Shown piece after piece: positions 33,949 through 41,804 of a DNA stretch of 64,000 bases. Location of the stretch: NCBI GenBank assembly GCA_039197065.1, contig JBCCUL010000001.1, forward strand, positions 248,001 through 312,000, written 5' to 3'. Under the pieces are notes generated by a model. It made no database searches. It was not told where the DNA came from and saw only the letters and a list, made by a program, of their open reading frames with translations. Numbering within the stretch: the stretch's first letter is position 1; every line of letters starts with the position of its first letter. The position numbers and the translations under genes are program-made. The stretch is from JANQPX01 sp039197065 (lineage in GTDB: Bacteria > Pseudomonadota > Alphaproteobacteria > Geminicoccales > Geminicoccaceae).

Positions 33949-34055
33949 GTGACATGGCCACAGCATGACTTTTTTCGATCGGTGACGAGACGATGAGACC
34001 TGAGGACCAGGACCGGATGGCCAGTACAGGCAAGTCAACGAAGTGGTCGTACCAC
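33949..34055. repeat. Short intergenic repeat, family 1, copy B (full length)
   Basis: It fills the nuoL-nuoM gap. The left end GTGACATGGCCACAGCATGACTT and the reverse complement of the right end, GTGGTACGACCACTTCGTTGACTT, are similar, so the element has inverted termini like a tiny non-autonomous (MITE-like) element. The right palindrome ends two bases before the nuoM ATG. Related left ends are at 21912 and 45093. Confidence 0.5.
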
Positions 34056-34056
34056 G

Positions 34057-35580
34057 ATGAGTGATTGGCCGCTGCTTTCGCTGGTGATCTTCCTGCCGCT
34101 TGCGGGCGCCGGGTTCATTTTGCTGATCCGTGGCGAAGAGGAGGTGGTGAACCAGAACGCCAAGGCCATCGCCCTTTGGACCGCTGGCATCACCTTCCTT
34201 CTGTCCCTGATGATCTGGGGCAATTTCGACTATACGCGCTCCGACTTTCAACTGGTCGAGCGCATCGAATGGCTGCCTGGCCTCAACATCAACTACCATG
34301 TCGGCGTCGACGGGATTTCTTTATTTTTGATACTCTTAAGTACGCTGACGACGCTCGTCTGTATCGGTGTTTCCTGGGAGAGCGTGCAGGTCCGTGTCAA
34401 GGAATACATGGTCGCCTTCCTGGTGATGGAGACCTTCATGGTCGGCGTGTTCTGCGCGCTCGACTTCGTTCTCTTCTACATCTTCTTCGAAGGTATCCTG
34501 ATCCCGATGTTCCTGATCATCGGGATCTGGGGCGGGCCGAGGCGGGTCTATTCGGCCTTCAAGTTCTTCCTCTATACGCTTTTAGGCTCGGTGCTGTTCC
34601 TGGTCGCCATCCTGGTGATGTATCTGCAGGAAGGTACCACTGACATCCCAACGCTGATGACGGCGACCTTCGATCCGACGCTGCAAAACTGGCTCTGGCT
34701 TGCGATGTTCGCATCCTTTGCCGTCAAGGTGCCGATGTGGCCCTTCCACACCTGGTTGCCGGACGCTCATGTCGAAGCGCCGACAGCAGGATCCGTCGTC
34801 CTGGCGGGCGTCCTGCTGAAGCTTGGCGGCTACGGATTTCTCCGTTTCTCCCTGCCGATGCTGCCGGAGGCAACCGCCTATTTCACGCCGCTGGTCTACA
34901 CGCTTTCGATCGTCGCCGTGATCTACACGTCCCTGGTTGCGCTTATGCAGACCGACATGAAAAAGCTGATCGCTTACTCCTCGGTCGCGCATATGGGCAT
35001 CGTCACCATCGGCATCTTCACGCTCAACCCGCTCGGCATTCAGGGCAGCATCATCCAGATGCTGAGCCATGGCCTCGTCTCCGCCGCCCTCTTCATGTGC
35101 GTCGGCGTCGTCTATGATCGCCTGCACAGCCGGGACATCGACTATTACGGCGGACTGGTGCACCGCATGCCTGGCTATGCGCTGGTGTTCATGCTGTTCA
35201 TGCTCGCCTCTGTCGGTCTCCCCGGCACATCCGGCTTCGTCGGCGAGATCATGGTGCTGATCGGGGTCTTCCAGGTGAACCAGTGGGTGGCGCTGTTCGC
35301 CGCGACCGGCATGGTGCTGGGTGCCGCCTATATGCTCTGGCTCTATCGCCGCGTCATCTTTGGCGATCTCACCAAGGAGCATCTCCTGATGATCCGCGAT
35401 CTTCGGCCCCACGAGATCGCGAGCTTCGCGCCCCTGATCATTCTGGTACTGTTGATGGGCATCTATCCCGCCCTGTTCCTCGATCCGATGGCCGCATCGG
35501 TCGATCATCTCCTGACCCAGGCCGGCGCCCTTCCGGAGACCGAACTGGCCGGCGGTCAAGCTGGTGAGGCGCTCCGATGA
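34057..35580 (+). CDS. nuoM: NADH-quinone oxidoreductase subunit M
   Basis: 507-residue antiporter-like subunit with about 14 helices. Conserved residues are seen in YIFFEGILIPMFLIIGIWGG (Glu), VKVPMWPFHTWLPDAHVEAP (Lys, His) and LMQTDMKKLIAYSSVAHMGI (Lys). The ATG at 34057 comes straight after the repeat palindrome; no good ribosome-binding site is visible before it, because the repeat occupies that place. It overlaps nuoN (ATGA). Confidence 0.96.
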   Translation: MSDWPLLSLVIFLPLAGAGFILLIRGEEEVVNQNAKAIALWTAGITFLLSLMIWGNFDYTRSDFQLVERIEWLPGLNINYHVGVDGISLFLILLSTLTTLVCIGVSWESVQVRVKEYMVAFLVMETFMVGVFCALDFVLFYIFFEGILIPMFLIIGIWGGPRRVYSAFKFFLYTLLGSVLFLVAILVMYLQEGTTDIPTLMTATFDPTLQNWLWLAMFASFAVKVPMWPFHTWLPDAHVEAPTAGSVVLAGVLLKLGGYGFLRFSLPMLPEATAYFTPLVYTLSIVAVIYTSLVALMQTDMKKLIAYSSVAHMGIVTIGIFTLNPLGIQGSIIQMLSHGLVSAALFMCVGVVYDRLHSRDIDYYGGLVHRMPGYALVFMLFMLASVGLPGTSGFVGEIMVLIGVFQVNQWVALFAATGMVLGAAYMLWLYRRVIFGDLTKEHLLMIRDLRPHEIASFAPLIILVLLMGIYPALFLDPMAASVDHLLTQAGALPETELAGGQAGEALR

Positions 35581-37043
35581 TGGGTCTCGACATGTTCGAC
35601 CTGGCGCCCGCCATGACCGAGATCTTCCTGATCTGCGTCGCCCTGGCGCTCCTGATGCTCGGCGCGTTTCGTGACGAGGAGCAGGATAGCCACCGCTTCG
35701 TCTCGTCGCTCGCGATCATGGCGCTGATGGTCAGTCTCTTCATCGTGCTCATGGGCGACAAGTCGAGGGCGGTGACCTTCAGCGGTCTGTTCATCACCGA
35801 TGGCTTTGCCGCCTATATGAAAGCGTTGGTCCTGATCGGCGTCGCCGTCTGTCTGGTTATGACGCCCGGCTATTTCCAAAAGGAAAACGTCAACCGCTTC
35901 GAATATACGGTGCTAGCACTCTTCGCGACCGTCGGCATGCTGATGATGATCTCGGCGAACAGCCTGATCTCGCTCTATGTCGCCCTCGAGCTGCAAAGCC
36001 TGCCGCTCTACGTCATGACCGCCTTTCATCGCGATCGGCTGCGCGCCTCGGAAGCGGGCCTTAAATATTTCGTCCTCGGCGCGCTTGCGTCAGGCATCCT
36101 TCTCTATGGCTGTACGCTGGTCTACGGCTTCACTGGCACGCTTTCCTTCCCCGGTCTCGCAGAGGTCCTGTCGCCGGAGAAAATCGGCGAGGGTACGATC
36201 GGCATCGGCGTGGTGATCGGCCTTGTCTTCGTCGCCGCCGGGCTTGCCTTCAAGCTCGCCGCGGTTCCCTTCCACATGTGGACTCCCGACGTCTATGAGG
36301 GCGCGCCGACGCCGGTAACCGCCTTTCTTGCCGCCGCTCCCAAGGTGGCGGCCATGGCGCTTACCATCCGCGTCTTCTATCAGCCGTTCGGGGATTGGGC
36401 GAGCCAGTGGCAGCAGATCGTGGTGTTCATCTCGATCGCCTCGATGCTGCTTGGTGCGTTCGCCGCGATTGGTCAGAGCAACCTGAAGCGCCTCCTCGCC
36501 TATAGCGGCATCGGCCATATCGGTTTCGCGCTGGTCGGTCTTGCCGCCGGAACCGAACAGGGCGTCTACAGCGTTCTCGTCTATATCGCGATCTATCTTA
36601 CGATGACCCTTGGCGTCTTCGCCTGCGTGCTCGCGCTTCGCCGCAATGGCGCGCCGGTGGAGCAGATCGATGACCTGGCAGGTCTGGCGAAACAGCAGCC
36701 TCTGTTCGCGGCCGCGATCGCCGTCTTCATGTTCTCGCTCGCCGGCATTCCGCCGCTCGCCGGCTTCTTCGGCAAGTTCTACGTCTTCATGGCCGCGGTC
36801 GACGCCGGCCTCGTGCCCTTGGCGATCATCGGTGTCTTGGCCAGCGTGGTCGGCGCCTATTACTATCTTCGGATCGTCAAGATCATGTTCTTCGACGAAA
36901 CGCTCGATCCACTCGATCAGAGCATCGGCGGCGAATATTCGATCGTGCTTGGCATTGCCGCGATCTTCAATCTCGCCTTTTGCCTCCGCCCCGGCCTCCT
37001 GCTCGGCCATGCCGAGCGCGCCGCTCTTGCCCTGTTCACGTAA
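35577..37043 (+). CDS. nuoN: NADH-quinone oxidoreductase subunit N
   Basis: 488-residue antiporter-like subunit, last gene of the complex I operon. SLYVALELQSLPLYVMTAFH (Glu) at about residue 130, KLAAVPFHMWTPDVYEGAPT (Lys, His) at about 225, and IGQSNLKRLLAYSGIGHIGF (Lys) at about 298 are the proton-path segments. Either ATG (35577 or 35580) would serve. With this gene the operon holds all 14 subunits in canonical order and no extra genes. Confidence 0.96.
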   Translation: MMGLDMFDLAPAMTEIFLICVALALLMLGAFRDEEQDSHRFVSSLAIMALMVSLFIVLMGDKSRAVTFSGLFITDGFAAYMKALVLIGVAVCLVMTPGYFQKENVNRFEYTVLALFATVGMLMMISANSLISLYVALELQSLPLYVMTAFHRDRLRASEAGLKYFVLGALASGILLYGCTLVYGFTGTLSFPGLAEVLSPEKIGEGTIGIGVVIGLVFVAAGLAFKLAAVPFHMWTPDVYEGAPTPVTAFLAAAPKVAAMALTIRVFYQPFGDWASQWQQIVVFISIASMLLGAFAAIGQSNLKRLLAYSGIGHIGFALVGLAAGTEQGVYSVLVYIAIYLTMTLGVFACVLALRRNGAPVEQIDDLAGLAKQQPLFAAAIAVFMFSLAGIPPLAGFFGKFYVFMAAVDAGLVPLAIIGVLASVVGAYYYLRIVKIMFFDETLDPLDQSIGGEYSIVLGIAAIFNLAFCLRPGLLLGHAERAALALFT

Positions 37044-37063
37044 AATCCGTTCGTGAAACCGAT

Positions 37064-37828
37064 TTGACGGCCAGCTCCCAACATCTGCCCGAAGGCTTTT
37101 CTCTTCGCCATGTCGAGACCATCGGCAGCACCAATGACGAGGCGGCGAGGCTCGCTTTGTCAGGCGCACGGTCCGGCACGATCGTGCTCGCCGATCGGCA
37201 GTCCAAGGGACGTGGGCGTCTCGGCAGGACATGGCAGTCAGCAGTAGGTAATCTGCATGCATCGATCCTTCTCCGCCCGGACTGTACCCTCAGAGCTGCA
37301 TCGGAACTCTCGCTGCTTGCCGCCGTCGCCCTTGTCGAGCTGCTTGAGCATCATGGTCCCGATGGTCTGGCCATCCAGCTCAAATGGCCGAACGACGTCC
37401 TGATCGACGGTGCCAAGGTCGCCGGCATTCTCCTCGAGAGTGGCGGCAGCAAGGGCGGACGTCTCGACCATGTGGTGATCGGCATCGGCGTCAACATCAC
37501 CTGGTCACCCGAGGACGTCGCCTATCCCGTGACGTCCCTGGCCGATGCCGGTTTCGTGAAAAAACCGCTGAAAGATTGGCTTTTCGCCTATATCTCCAGC
37601 CTTTCGATCTGGCTTGACCGATGGCAAGAGGACGGGTTTGCTGTTGTCAGAGACGCGTGGCGCGCCAGGAGTTATGGATTGGGTGGTCCTATTCGCTTTC
37701 GACTGGGCCAGGAAAATGTCGATGGCCGGTTCGTCGATCTGACCGAAGGAGGCGCTCTCCTGATCGAAGGCTCCGACGGTATCAGGCGTGAGCTGACGGC
37801 GGGAGATGTCGTCTTTGCCGATCACTGA
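37064..37828 (+). CDS. birA: Biotin--[acetyl-CoA-carboxylase] ligase
   Basis: About 254 residues. It attaches biotin to the carboxyl-carrier protein of acetyl-CoA carboxylase through biotinyl-AMP. The catalytic GRGRLGRTW is at about residues 49-57 and KWPNDVLIDGAKVAGILLE at about 107-125. There is no N-terminal DNA-binding domain, so it is an enzyme only, not a repressor. I took the TTG at 37064: it is the first in-frame start after the nuoN stop that gives a family-length product, but a longer start inside nuoN cannot be excluded. The birA-coaX-rnj order after nuoN is usual in alphaproteobacteria. Confidence 0.88.
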   Translation: MTASSQHLPEGFSLRHVETIGSTNDEAARLALSGARSGTIVLADRQSKGRGRLGRTWQSAVGNLHASILLRPDCTLRAASELSLLAAVALVELLEHHGPDGLAIQLKWPNDVLIDGAKVAGILLESGGSKGGRLDHVVIGIGVNITWSPEDVAYPVTSLADAGFVKKPLKDWLFAYISSLSIWLDRWQEDGFAVVRDAWRARSYGLGGPIRFRLGQENVDGRFVDLTEGGALLIEGSDGIRRELTAGDVVFADH

Positions 37829-37834
37829 ACGCCC

Positions 37835-38629
37835 ATGACCAGGCCGCTTCTTCTCGCCGTCGACGTCGGCAATACCAACACCGTATTCGCCATCTACCGG
37901 GATCGCGAGCCCTTGGGCCAGTGGCGTATCTCCACGGTGAGGGACCGTACCGGCGATGAATACGCCGCCGCACTCTCACAACTGCTGGCGCTCGATGGGA
38001 TCGATCATCGCGAGGTCGGCGACGTCGTCATCTCGTCGGTGGTGCCGCCCGCTTCCTTTGCGCTCAAGCAGATGTGCGCGCATATCTTTGATTGCACGCC
38101 GAAAATCGTTCGCGAGAACCTCGGCGTCGGCATGCCGATCGCCATCGACAACCCGCGCGAGGTGGGTGCGGACCGTCTGGTGAACGCCGTTGCGGCCCGT
38201 CGCCGTTATGAAGGACCGCTGATCGTGGTCGATTTCGGCACCGCAACCACTTTCGATATCGTTGACAATAGTGGTAGATATTGCGGCGGGGTGATCGCAA
38301 CCGGCATTAATCTCTCCCTCGATGCGCTGCACCGGGCGGCGGCCAAGCTGCCTCGGATTGTGGTCGAACGCCCGGAACGGGTGATTGGCAGTTCGACGGT
38401 CACGGCGATGCAGTCGGGCGTTTTCTTCGGCTATGTCAGCATGATCGAAGGGATGGTCAAAAGAATCCGCGAGGAATTCGGCGAGGAAATGACGGTCGTC
38501 GCGACAGGCGGCCTTGGGGGACTGTTCGCTGAAGCGACGGACAGCATCGACAGCTATGACCGCGATCTGACGATGGCGGGCCTGGTGGAGCTGTTCTATG
38601 CGGATCACCCCATGACCAAGAATGACTGA
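37835..38629 (+). CDS. coaX: Type III pantothenate kinase
   Basis: 264-residue ASKHA-fold kinase for the first step of coenzyme A synthesis. The phosphate loop DVGNTNTVFAIY is at residues 10-21. GADRLVNAVAARRRYEGPLI and VDFGTATTFDIVDNSGRYCG give the pantothenate and ATP contacts, and GVIATGINLSLDALHRAAAK follows at about residue 150. It begins six bases after birA and its 3' end overlaps the RNase J gene by eight bases. Confidence 0.95.
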   Translation: MTRPLLLAVDVGNTNTVFAIYRDREPLGQWRISTVRDRTGDEYAAALSQLLALDGIDHREVGDVVISSVVPPASFALKQMCAHIFDCTPKIVRENLGVGMPIAIDNPREVGADRLVNAVAARRRYEGPLIVVDFGTATTFDIVDNSGRYCGGVIATGINLSLDALHRAAAKLPRIVVERPERVIGSSTVTAMQSGVFFGYVSMIEGMVKRIREEFGEEMTVVATGGLGGLFAEATDSIDSYDRDLTMAGLVELFYADHPMTKND

Positions 38630-40343
38630 GAACGGGGCGTTGATGGATCAGGAGTTGTTATTCGTGCCGCTGGGCGGCGCCGGCGAGATCGGGCTGAACC
38701 TCAATCTTTACGGCATGGACGATCAGTGGCTGATGGTCGATCTCGGCATCAGTTTCGCCGACGAATATCTTCCCGGCGCCGATATCATTTTGCCCGAACC
38801 GCGCTTCATCGAAGAGCGGCGTCAGGATCTGAAAGGGCTGGTTCTGACCCATGCCCATGAGGACCATTTCGGCGCCGTGCCGCATCTCTGGGACCGTTTG
38901 CGCTGCCCCATCTATTGCACGGCGTTCACCGCCAATGTGCTGAAGCGCAAGCTGGACGAGTCGCCGCTGCGCACCGAGAACGTGCCGATCCACGTGGTTG
39001 CGCCAGGCGAGCGTTTTCAGGTCGGGCCGTTCGATTGCGGTCTCGTTCACATGACCCACTCGATCCCCGAGGCCAACGCGCTCACCATCAGGACGCCGCT
39101 CGGCAATCTCCTGCATACCGGGGATTGGAAACTGGACCCCGCCCCCTTGCTCGGCGAGGTTACCGACGGGGACAGTCTCGCCAGTTTTGGCGAGGAGGGG
39201 GTCCTCGCCATGGTCGCCGACAGCACCAACGTCCTGACCCCCGGCACGTCCGGATCCGAGGCGGATGTCCGGGACAGCCTGACCGATCTGGTCGCGAAGC
39301 TGCCGAACCGGGTGGTGATCACCACCTTCGCCTCGAACGTCGCGCGTCTCGAAACCGCGATCAAGGTTGCGGCCGCCTCCGGCCGTCAGGTCTGCGCCGT
39401 CGGGCGCTCCATCAAGCGCATGCTGCAGGTCGCGGCCGAGGTCGGTTATCTCAAGGACCTGCCCCCTCTGGTGGACGAGAAGACCGCCGCCCAGCTTCCC
39501 CGCGACAAGGTCCTCTGGGTTGCGACCGGCTGTCAGGGCGAGCAGCGCGCCGCCATGGCCAGGATCGGTTTCGGTCAGCATCCAAGCGTGAAATTGGAAC
39601 CTGGCGACACCGTGATCTTCTCCTCAAAGATCATCCCCGGCAATGAGCGCACCCTGTACAATCTGCACAATACCCTGGTCGGCCACGGCATCGAGGTCAT
39701 CACGGAGCAGGATCATTTCGTCCACGTCACCGGCCATCCCTGCCGGGACGAGGTCGAGCAGATGTATCGCTGGATCAAGCCGAAGATCGCCGTGCCTGTC
39801 CACGGCGAAGCCCGTCATCTTCACGAGCATGCAGCACTCGCCCGATCCCTGGGCGTCGAGACCGCTCTCGATGTCCGCAATGGCGACATGATCCGTCTTG
39901 CGCCCGGCGAAGCGCAGGTGATCGACGAGGTGCCGGTCGGCCGTCTGGTCATGGAGAACGACGAGCTCATCGACGCCGGCGACGACCTCTACCGCACCCG
40001 CCGCCGCCTGATGGCCCACGGCACCATCCTGGTGAGCATTGTGCTCGATCAGGTCGGCAGTCTTCTGGCGTCGCCGAACCTCTCCTCCTTCGGTGCGGTC
40101 GACCTCGGCGCAGATGGTGAGTTGTCCGAAGGCGTGCTGGCCGAAGTCGAAAACGCCATCGAGGACCTGCCCGACGACGATGCGCTCGATGATGCCCGCA
40201 TCCGTGACACCGTGCGTGCAGCCGTGCGCCGCGCCTGCAGCCTGATGCGTCAGAAACGGCCGATCATCGAGGTGCAGATCACCCGGCTCGAACCGAGCGT
40301 GCTGGAAGCGATGATCGACCGGGAACCTTCAACCGCGTCCTGA
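38622..40343 (+). CDS. rnj: Ribonuclease J
   Basis: 573-residue metallo-beta-lactamase/beta-CASP nuclease with 5'-exonuclease and endonuclease activity in mRNA decay and rRNA maturation. The zinc motif THAHEDH is at residues 76-82. MTHSIPEANALTIRTPLGNL and HTGDWKLDPAPLLGEVTDGD supply more ligands, and HVTGHPCRDEVEQMYRWIKP is the beta-CASP segment with GHP. The first ATG overlaps coaX; the ATG at 38643 is an alternative start that removes seven residues. Confidence 0.93.
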   Translation: MTENGALMDQELLFVPLGGAGEIGLNLNLYGMDDQWLMVDLGISFADEYLPGADIILPEPRFIEERRQDLKGLVLTHAHEDHFGAVPHLWDRLRCPIYCTAFTANVLKRKLDESPLRTENVPIHVVAPGERFQVGPFDCGLVHMTHSIPEANALTIRTPLGNLLHTGDWKLDPAPLLGEVTDGDSLASFGEEGVLAMVADSTNVLTPGTSGSEADVRDSLTDLVAKLPNRVVITTFASNVARLETAIKVAAASGRQVCAVGRSIKRMLQVAAEVGYLKDLPPLVDEKTAAQLPRDKVLWVATGCQGEQRAAMARIGFGQHPSVKLEPGDTVIFSSKIIPGNERTLYNLHNTLVGHGIEVITEQDHFVHVTGHPCRDEVEQMYRWIKPKIAVPVHGEARHLHEHAALARSLGVETALDVRNGDMIRLAPGEAQVIDEVPVGRLVMENDELIDAGDDLYRTRRRLMAHGTILVSIVLDQVGSLLASPNLSSFGAVDLGADGELSEGVLAEVENAIEDLPDDDALDDARIRDTVRAAVRRACSLMRQKRPIIEVQITRLEPSVLEAMIDREPSTAS

Positions 40344-40358
40344 GATTGGAGACCTCCG

Positions 40359-40763
40359 ATGATCGGTCGTTTGAACCATGTCGCGATCGCCGTTCCCGAC
40401 CTGGATGCCGCGATCAGCCAGTATCGCGATGCGCTCGGCGCCAAGGTGTCCGAGGCGGTCGATCAGGTGGAGCATGGCGTCACCACGGTCTTCATCGAGC
40501 TTCCCAACACCAAGATCGAGCTCCTCTATCCCCTCGGCGAGGAGTCGCCCATTCGCGGCTTTCTCGACAAGAACCAGCAGGGCGGCATCCATCATCTCTG
40601 CTATGAGGTCGACGATATCATGGCGGCCAGGGATCGCCTGATCAAAGGCGGTGCGCGCGTGCTCGGCGATGGCGAACCCAAGATCGGCGCCCATGGCAAG
40701 CCGGTCCTGTTCCTGCATCCCAAGGACTTCAGCGGCACGTTGGTCGAGCTCGAGCAGGCCTGA
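40359..40763 (+). CDS. mce: Methylmalonyl-CoA epimerase
   Basis: 134-residue vicinal-oxygen-chelate enzyme that interconverts (S)- and (R)-methylmalonyl-CoA in propionyl-CoA use. The metal-binding histidine is in RLNHVAIAVPDLDAAISQYR at the N-terminus. ELPNTKIELLYPLGEESPIR and NQQGGIHHLCYEVDDI carry the second set of ligands, and HGKPVLFLHPKDFSGTLVEL closes the fold. No mutase or propionyl-CoA carboxylase is in the window. Confidence 0.94.
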   Translation: MIGRLNHVAIAVPDLDAAISQYRDALGAKVSEAVDQVEHGVTTVFIELPNTKIELLYPLGEESPIRGFLDKNQQGGIHHLCYEVDDIMAARDRLIKGGARVLGDGEPKIGAHGKPVLFLHPKDFSGTLVELEQA

Positions 40764-40792
40764 GCAGCTTTGATCATGTCCTGGTATCGCCC

Positions 40793-41038
40793 ATGAACCT
40801 CTTTACGACCGCAATCACCTTCCTGGTCATCTGGTGGCTGATCTTGTTCATGGTGCTCCCCTTCGGCGCAGCGCCTCCCGAGGAGGTGCGGGAAGGCCAT
40901 GCAAGCAGCGCACCCGCCAAGCCGCGTATGCTGGTCAAGCTCCTGATCACCACAGTGCTGGCCATAGCCGCCACCGTTGCCGTTCGGTGGTTCCTTGAAA
41001 GCGGCCTGATTGAACTTCGTCCGCCACGGGCAAGTTGA
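40793..41038 (+). CDS. DUF1467 family membrane protein
   Basis: 81-residue membrane protein with two helices: TTAITFLVIWWLILFMVLPF at the N-terminus and LLITTVLAIAATVAVRWFLE near the C-terminus. A loop with PPEEVREGHA joins them. The family is small, alphaproteobacterial and regularly placed between mce and proS as here. Its function is unknown. The ATG at 40793 follows a weak ribosome-binding site. Confidence 0.85.
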   Translation: MNLFTTAITFLVIWWLILFMVLPFGAAPPEEVREGHASSAPAKPRMLVKLLITTVLAIAATVAVRWFLESGLIELRPPRAS

Positions 41039-41205
41039 GCGCGCTCGCCGATCGAAGATAACATCGCTTTTTAGTAGAATTTAGCGTCACGGAAAGGGCG
41101 AGGCCGATCCGTTTGGCGCGGCCCCGTCGTTTGAACAATCGAACATAGGTTGAACATCAGGTTTCGTCGCGATCCGGGCCATTCGACATCGGCGATACCA
41201 TGATC

Positions 41206-41400
41206 GTCATGTATAAAACGATATGTAAAAAAAACTGACAACTACTGATAAACCTCAAAGAATAGCCAATAACACGAGCTATTGTCTGATTAATTTCTTA
41301 AAAAATAAATGTGAATAAAATTTGATGAAAAATTTTACTCAATGTTTTTATAAAAAACATCTGCCAATACTTATTTTTTGGTTATTTTTCTCTTGCTAAG
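41206..41400. other. AT-rich patch upstream of small RNA
   Basis: About 195 bases with roughly one quarter G+C by eye, in an otherwise GC-rich window. It contains A- and T-runs and the near-palindrome ATGTTTTT-A-TAAAAAACAT (about 41342-41360). No reading frame of note is present. It may be an upstream activating region or a nucleoid-protein binding site for the promoter at 41392. Confidence 0.6.
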
Positions 41401-41420
41401 AGTGAAACTCAACGTCATAT
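41392..41420 (+). promoter_or_regulatory. Candidate sigma-70 promoter of small RNA
   Basis: CTTGCT (41392-41397) and TCATAT (41415-41420) are separated by 17 bases. They fit the alphaproteobacterial -35 (CTTGAC) and a loose -10. Transcription would start near 41426, just before the small RNA structure, and the AT-rich patch lies directly upstream. Confidence 0.5.
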
Positions 41421-41425
41421 TGATG

Positions 41426-41518
41426 AGGTGTTCATGGGATGTTTCCCCTGTGACACCCGACTTGAGGCGTTTCCTCCCTACCTTAGCCGCGTCAGTTCGC
41501 TGACGCGGCTACTTTTTT
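41426..41518 (+). ncRNA. suhB/alpha-r8 (MmgR)-like trans-acting small RNA
   Basis: About 93 nucleotides. A first stem is formed by GGTGT (41428-41432) and ACACC (about 41453-41457), with inner pairing. Next is an unpaired stretch GGCGTTTCCTCCCTA (41467-41481) whose core TTTCCTCCCT can pair with Shine-Dalgarno sequences. Last comes the terminator AGCCGCGTCAG-TTCG-CTGACGCGGCT with a T-run. This order and the pyrimidine core are those I recall for the alpha-r8/suhB family of alphaproteobacteria. A covariance search would settle it. Confidence 0.65.
41485..41518 (+). terminator. Intrinsic terminator of small RNA
   Basis: A perfect 11-bp GC-rich stem (41485-41495 with 41500-41510) closed by a TTCG tetraloop and followed by six T residues (41513-41518). 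It is the strongest intrinsic terminator in the window. Confidence 0.9.
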
Positions 41519-41612
41519 GTCGAGCGAAGTTTTCAAGAAAATCAACGTGATAGATGAGATTTGCCACCGGCTTGCGCGGCTTTGTAATATCGACTGTCAC
41601 CCGTCTTACGTT

Positions 41613-41640
41613 CATCCTGTGGTTTATCAATCATAGGATG
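41613..41640 (+). other. Hairpin in proS leader
   Basis: CATCCTGTG (41613-41621) pairs with CATAGGATG (41632-41640), with one G-T pair and a ten-base loop. It is about 165 bases before the proS start. There is no T-run. The surrounding stretch 41519-41804 shows no gene. Confidence 0.35.
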
Positions 41641-41804
41641 TTAAGCTGCTGCCTTGCGGAGGTGACTGACGGCCGCCTGCAAGCCCGGCCTTGGTCGAGA
41701 GCGATACATGGGGAAGGCTGAGATTGTCATCTGCCCCCGATGCTCATAGATTGACGCCGCTTTTCGACCTCAACGGTCACGCCTCGACCACGGATCCGCC
41801 TGTC

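Noticed and set aside
41434..41550. 38-codon frame starting ATGGGATGT with an upstream GAGG
   Set aside because: It reads through the terminator stem and T-run of the small RNA, so it cannot be translated from that transcript.
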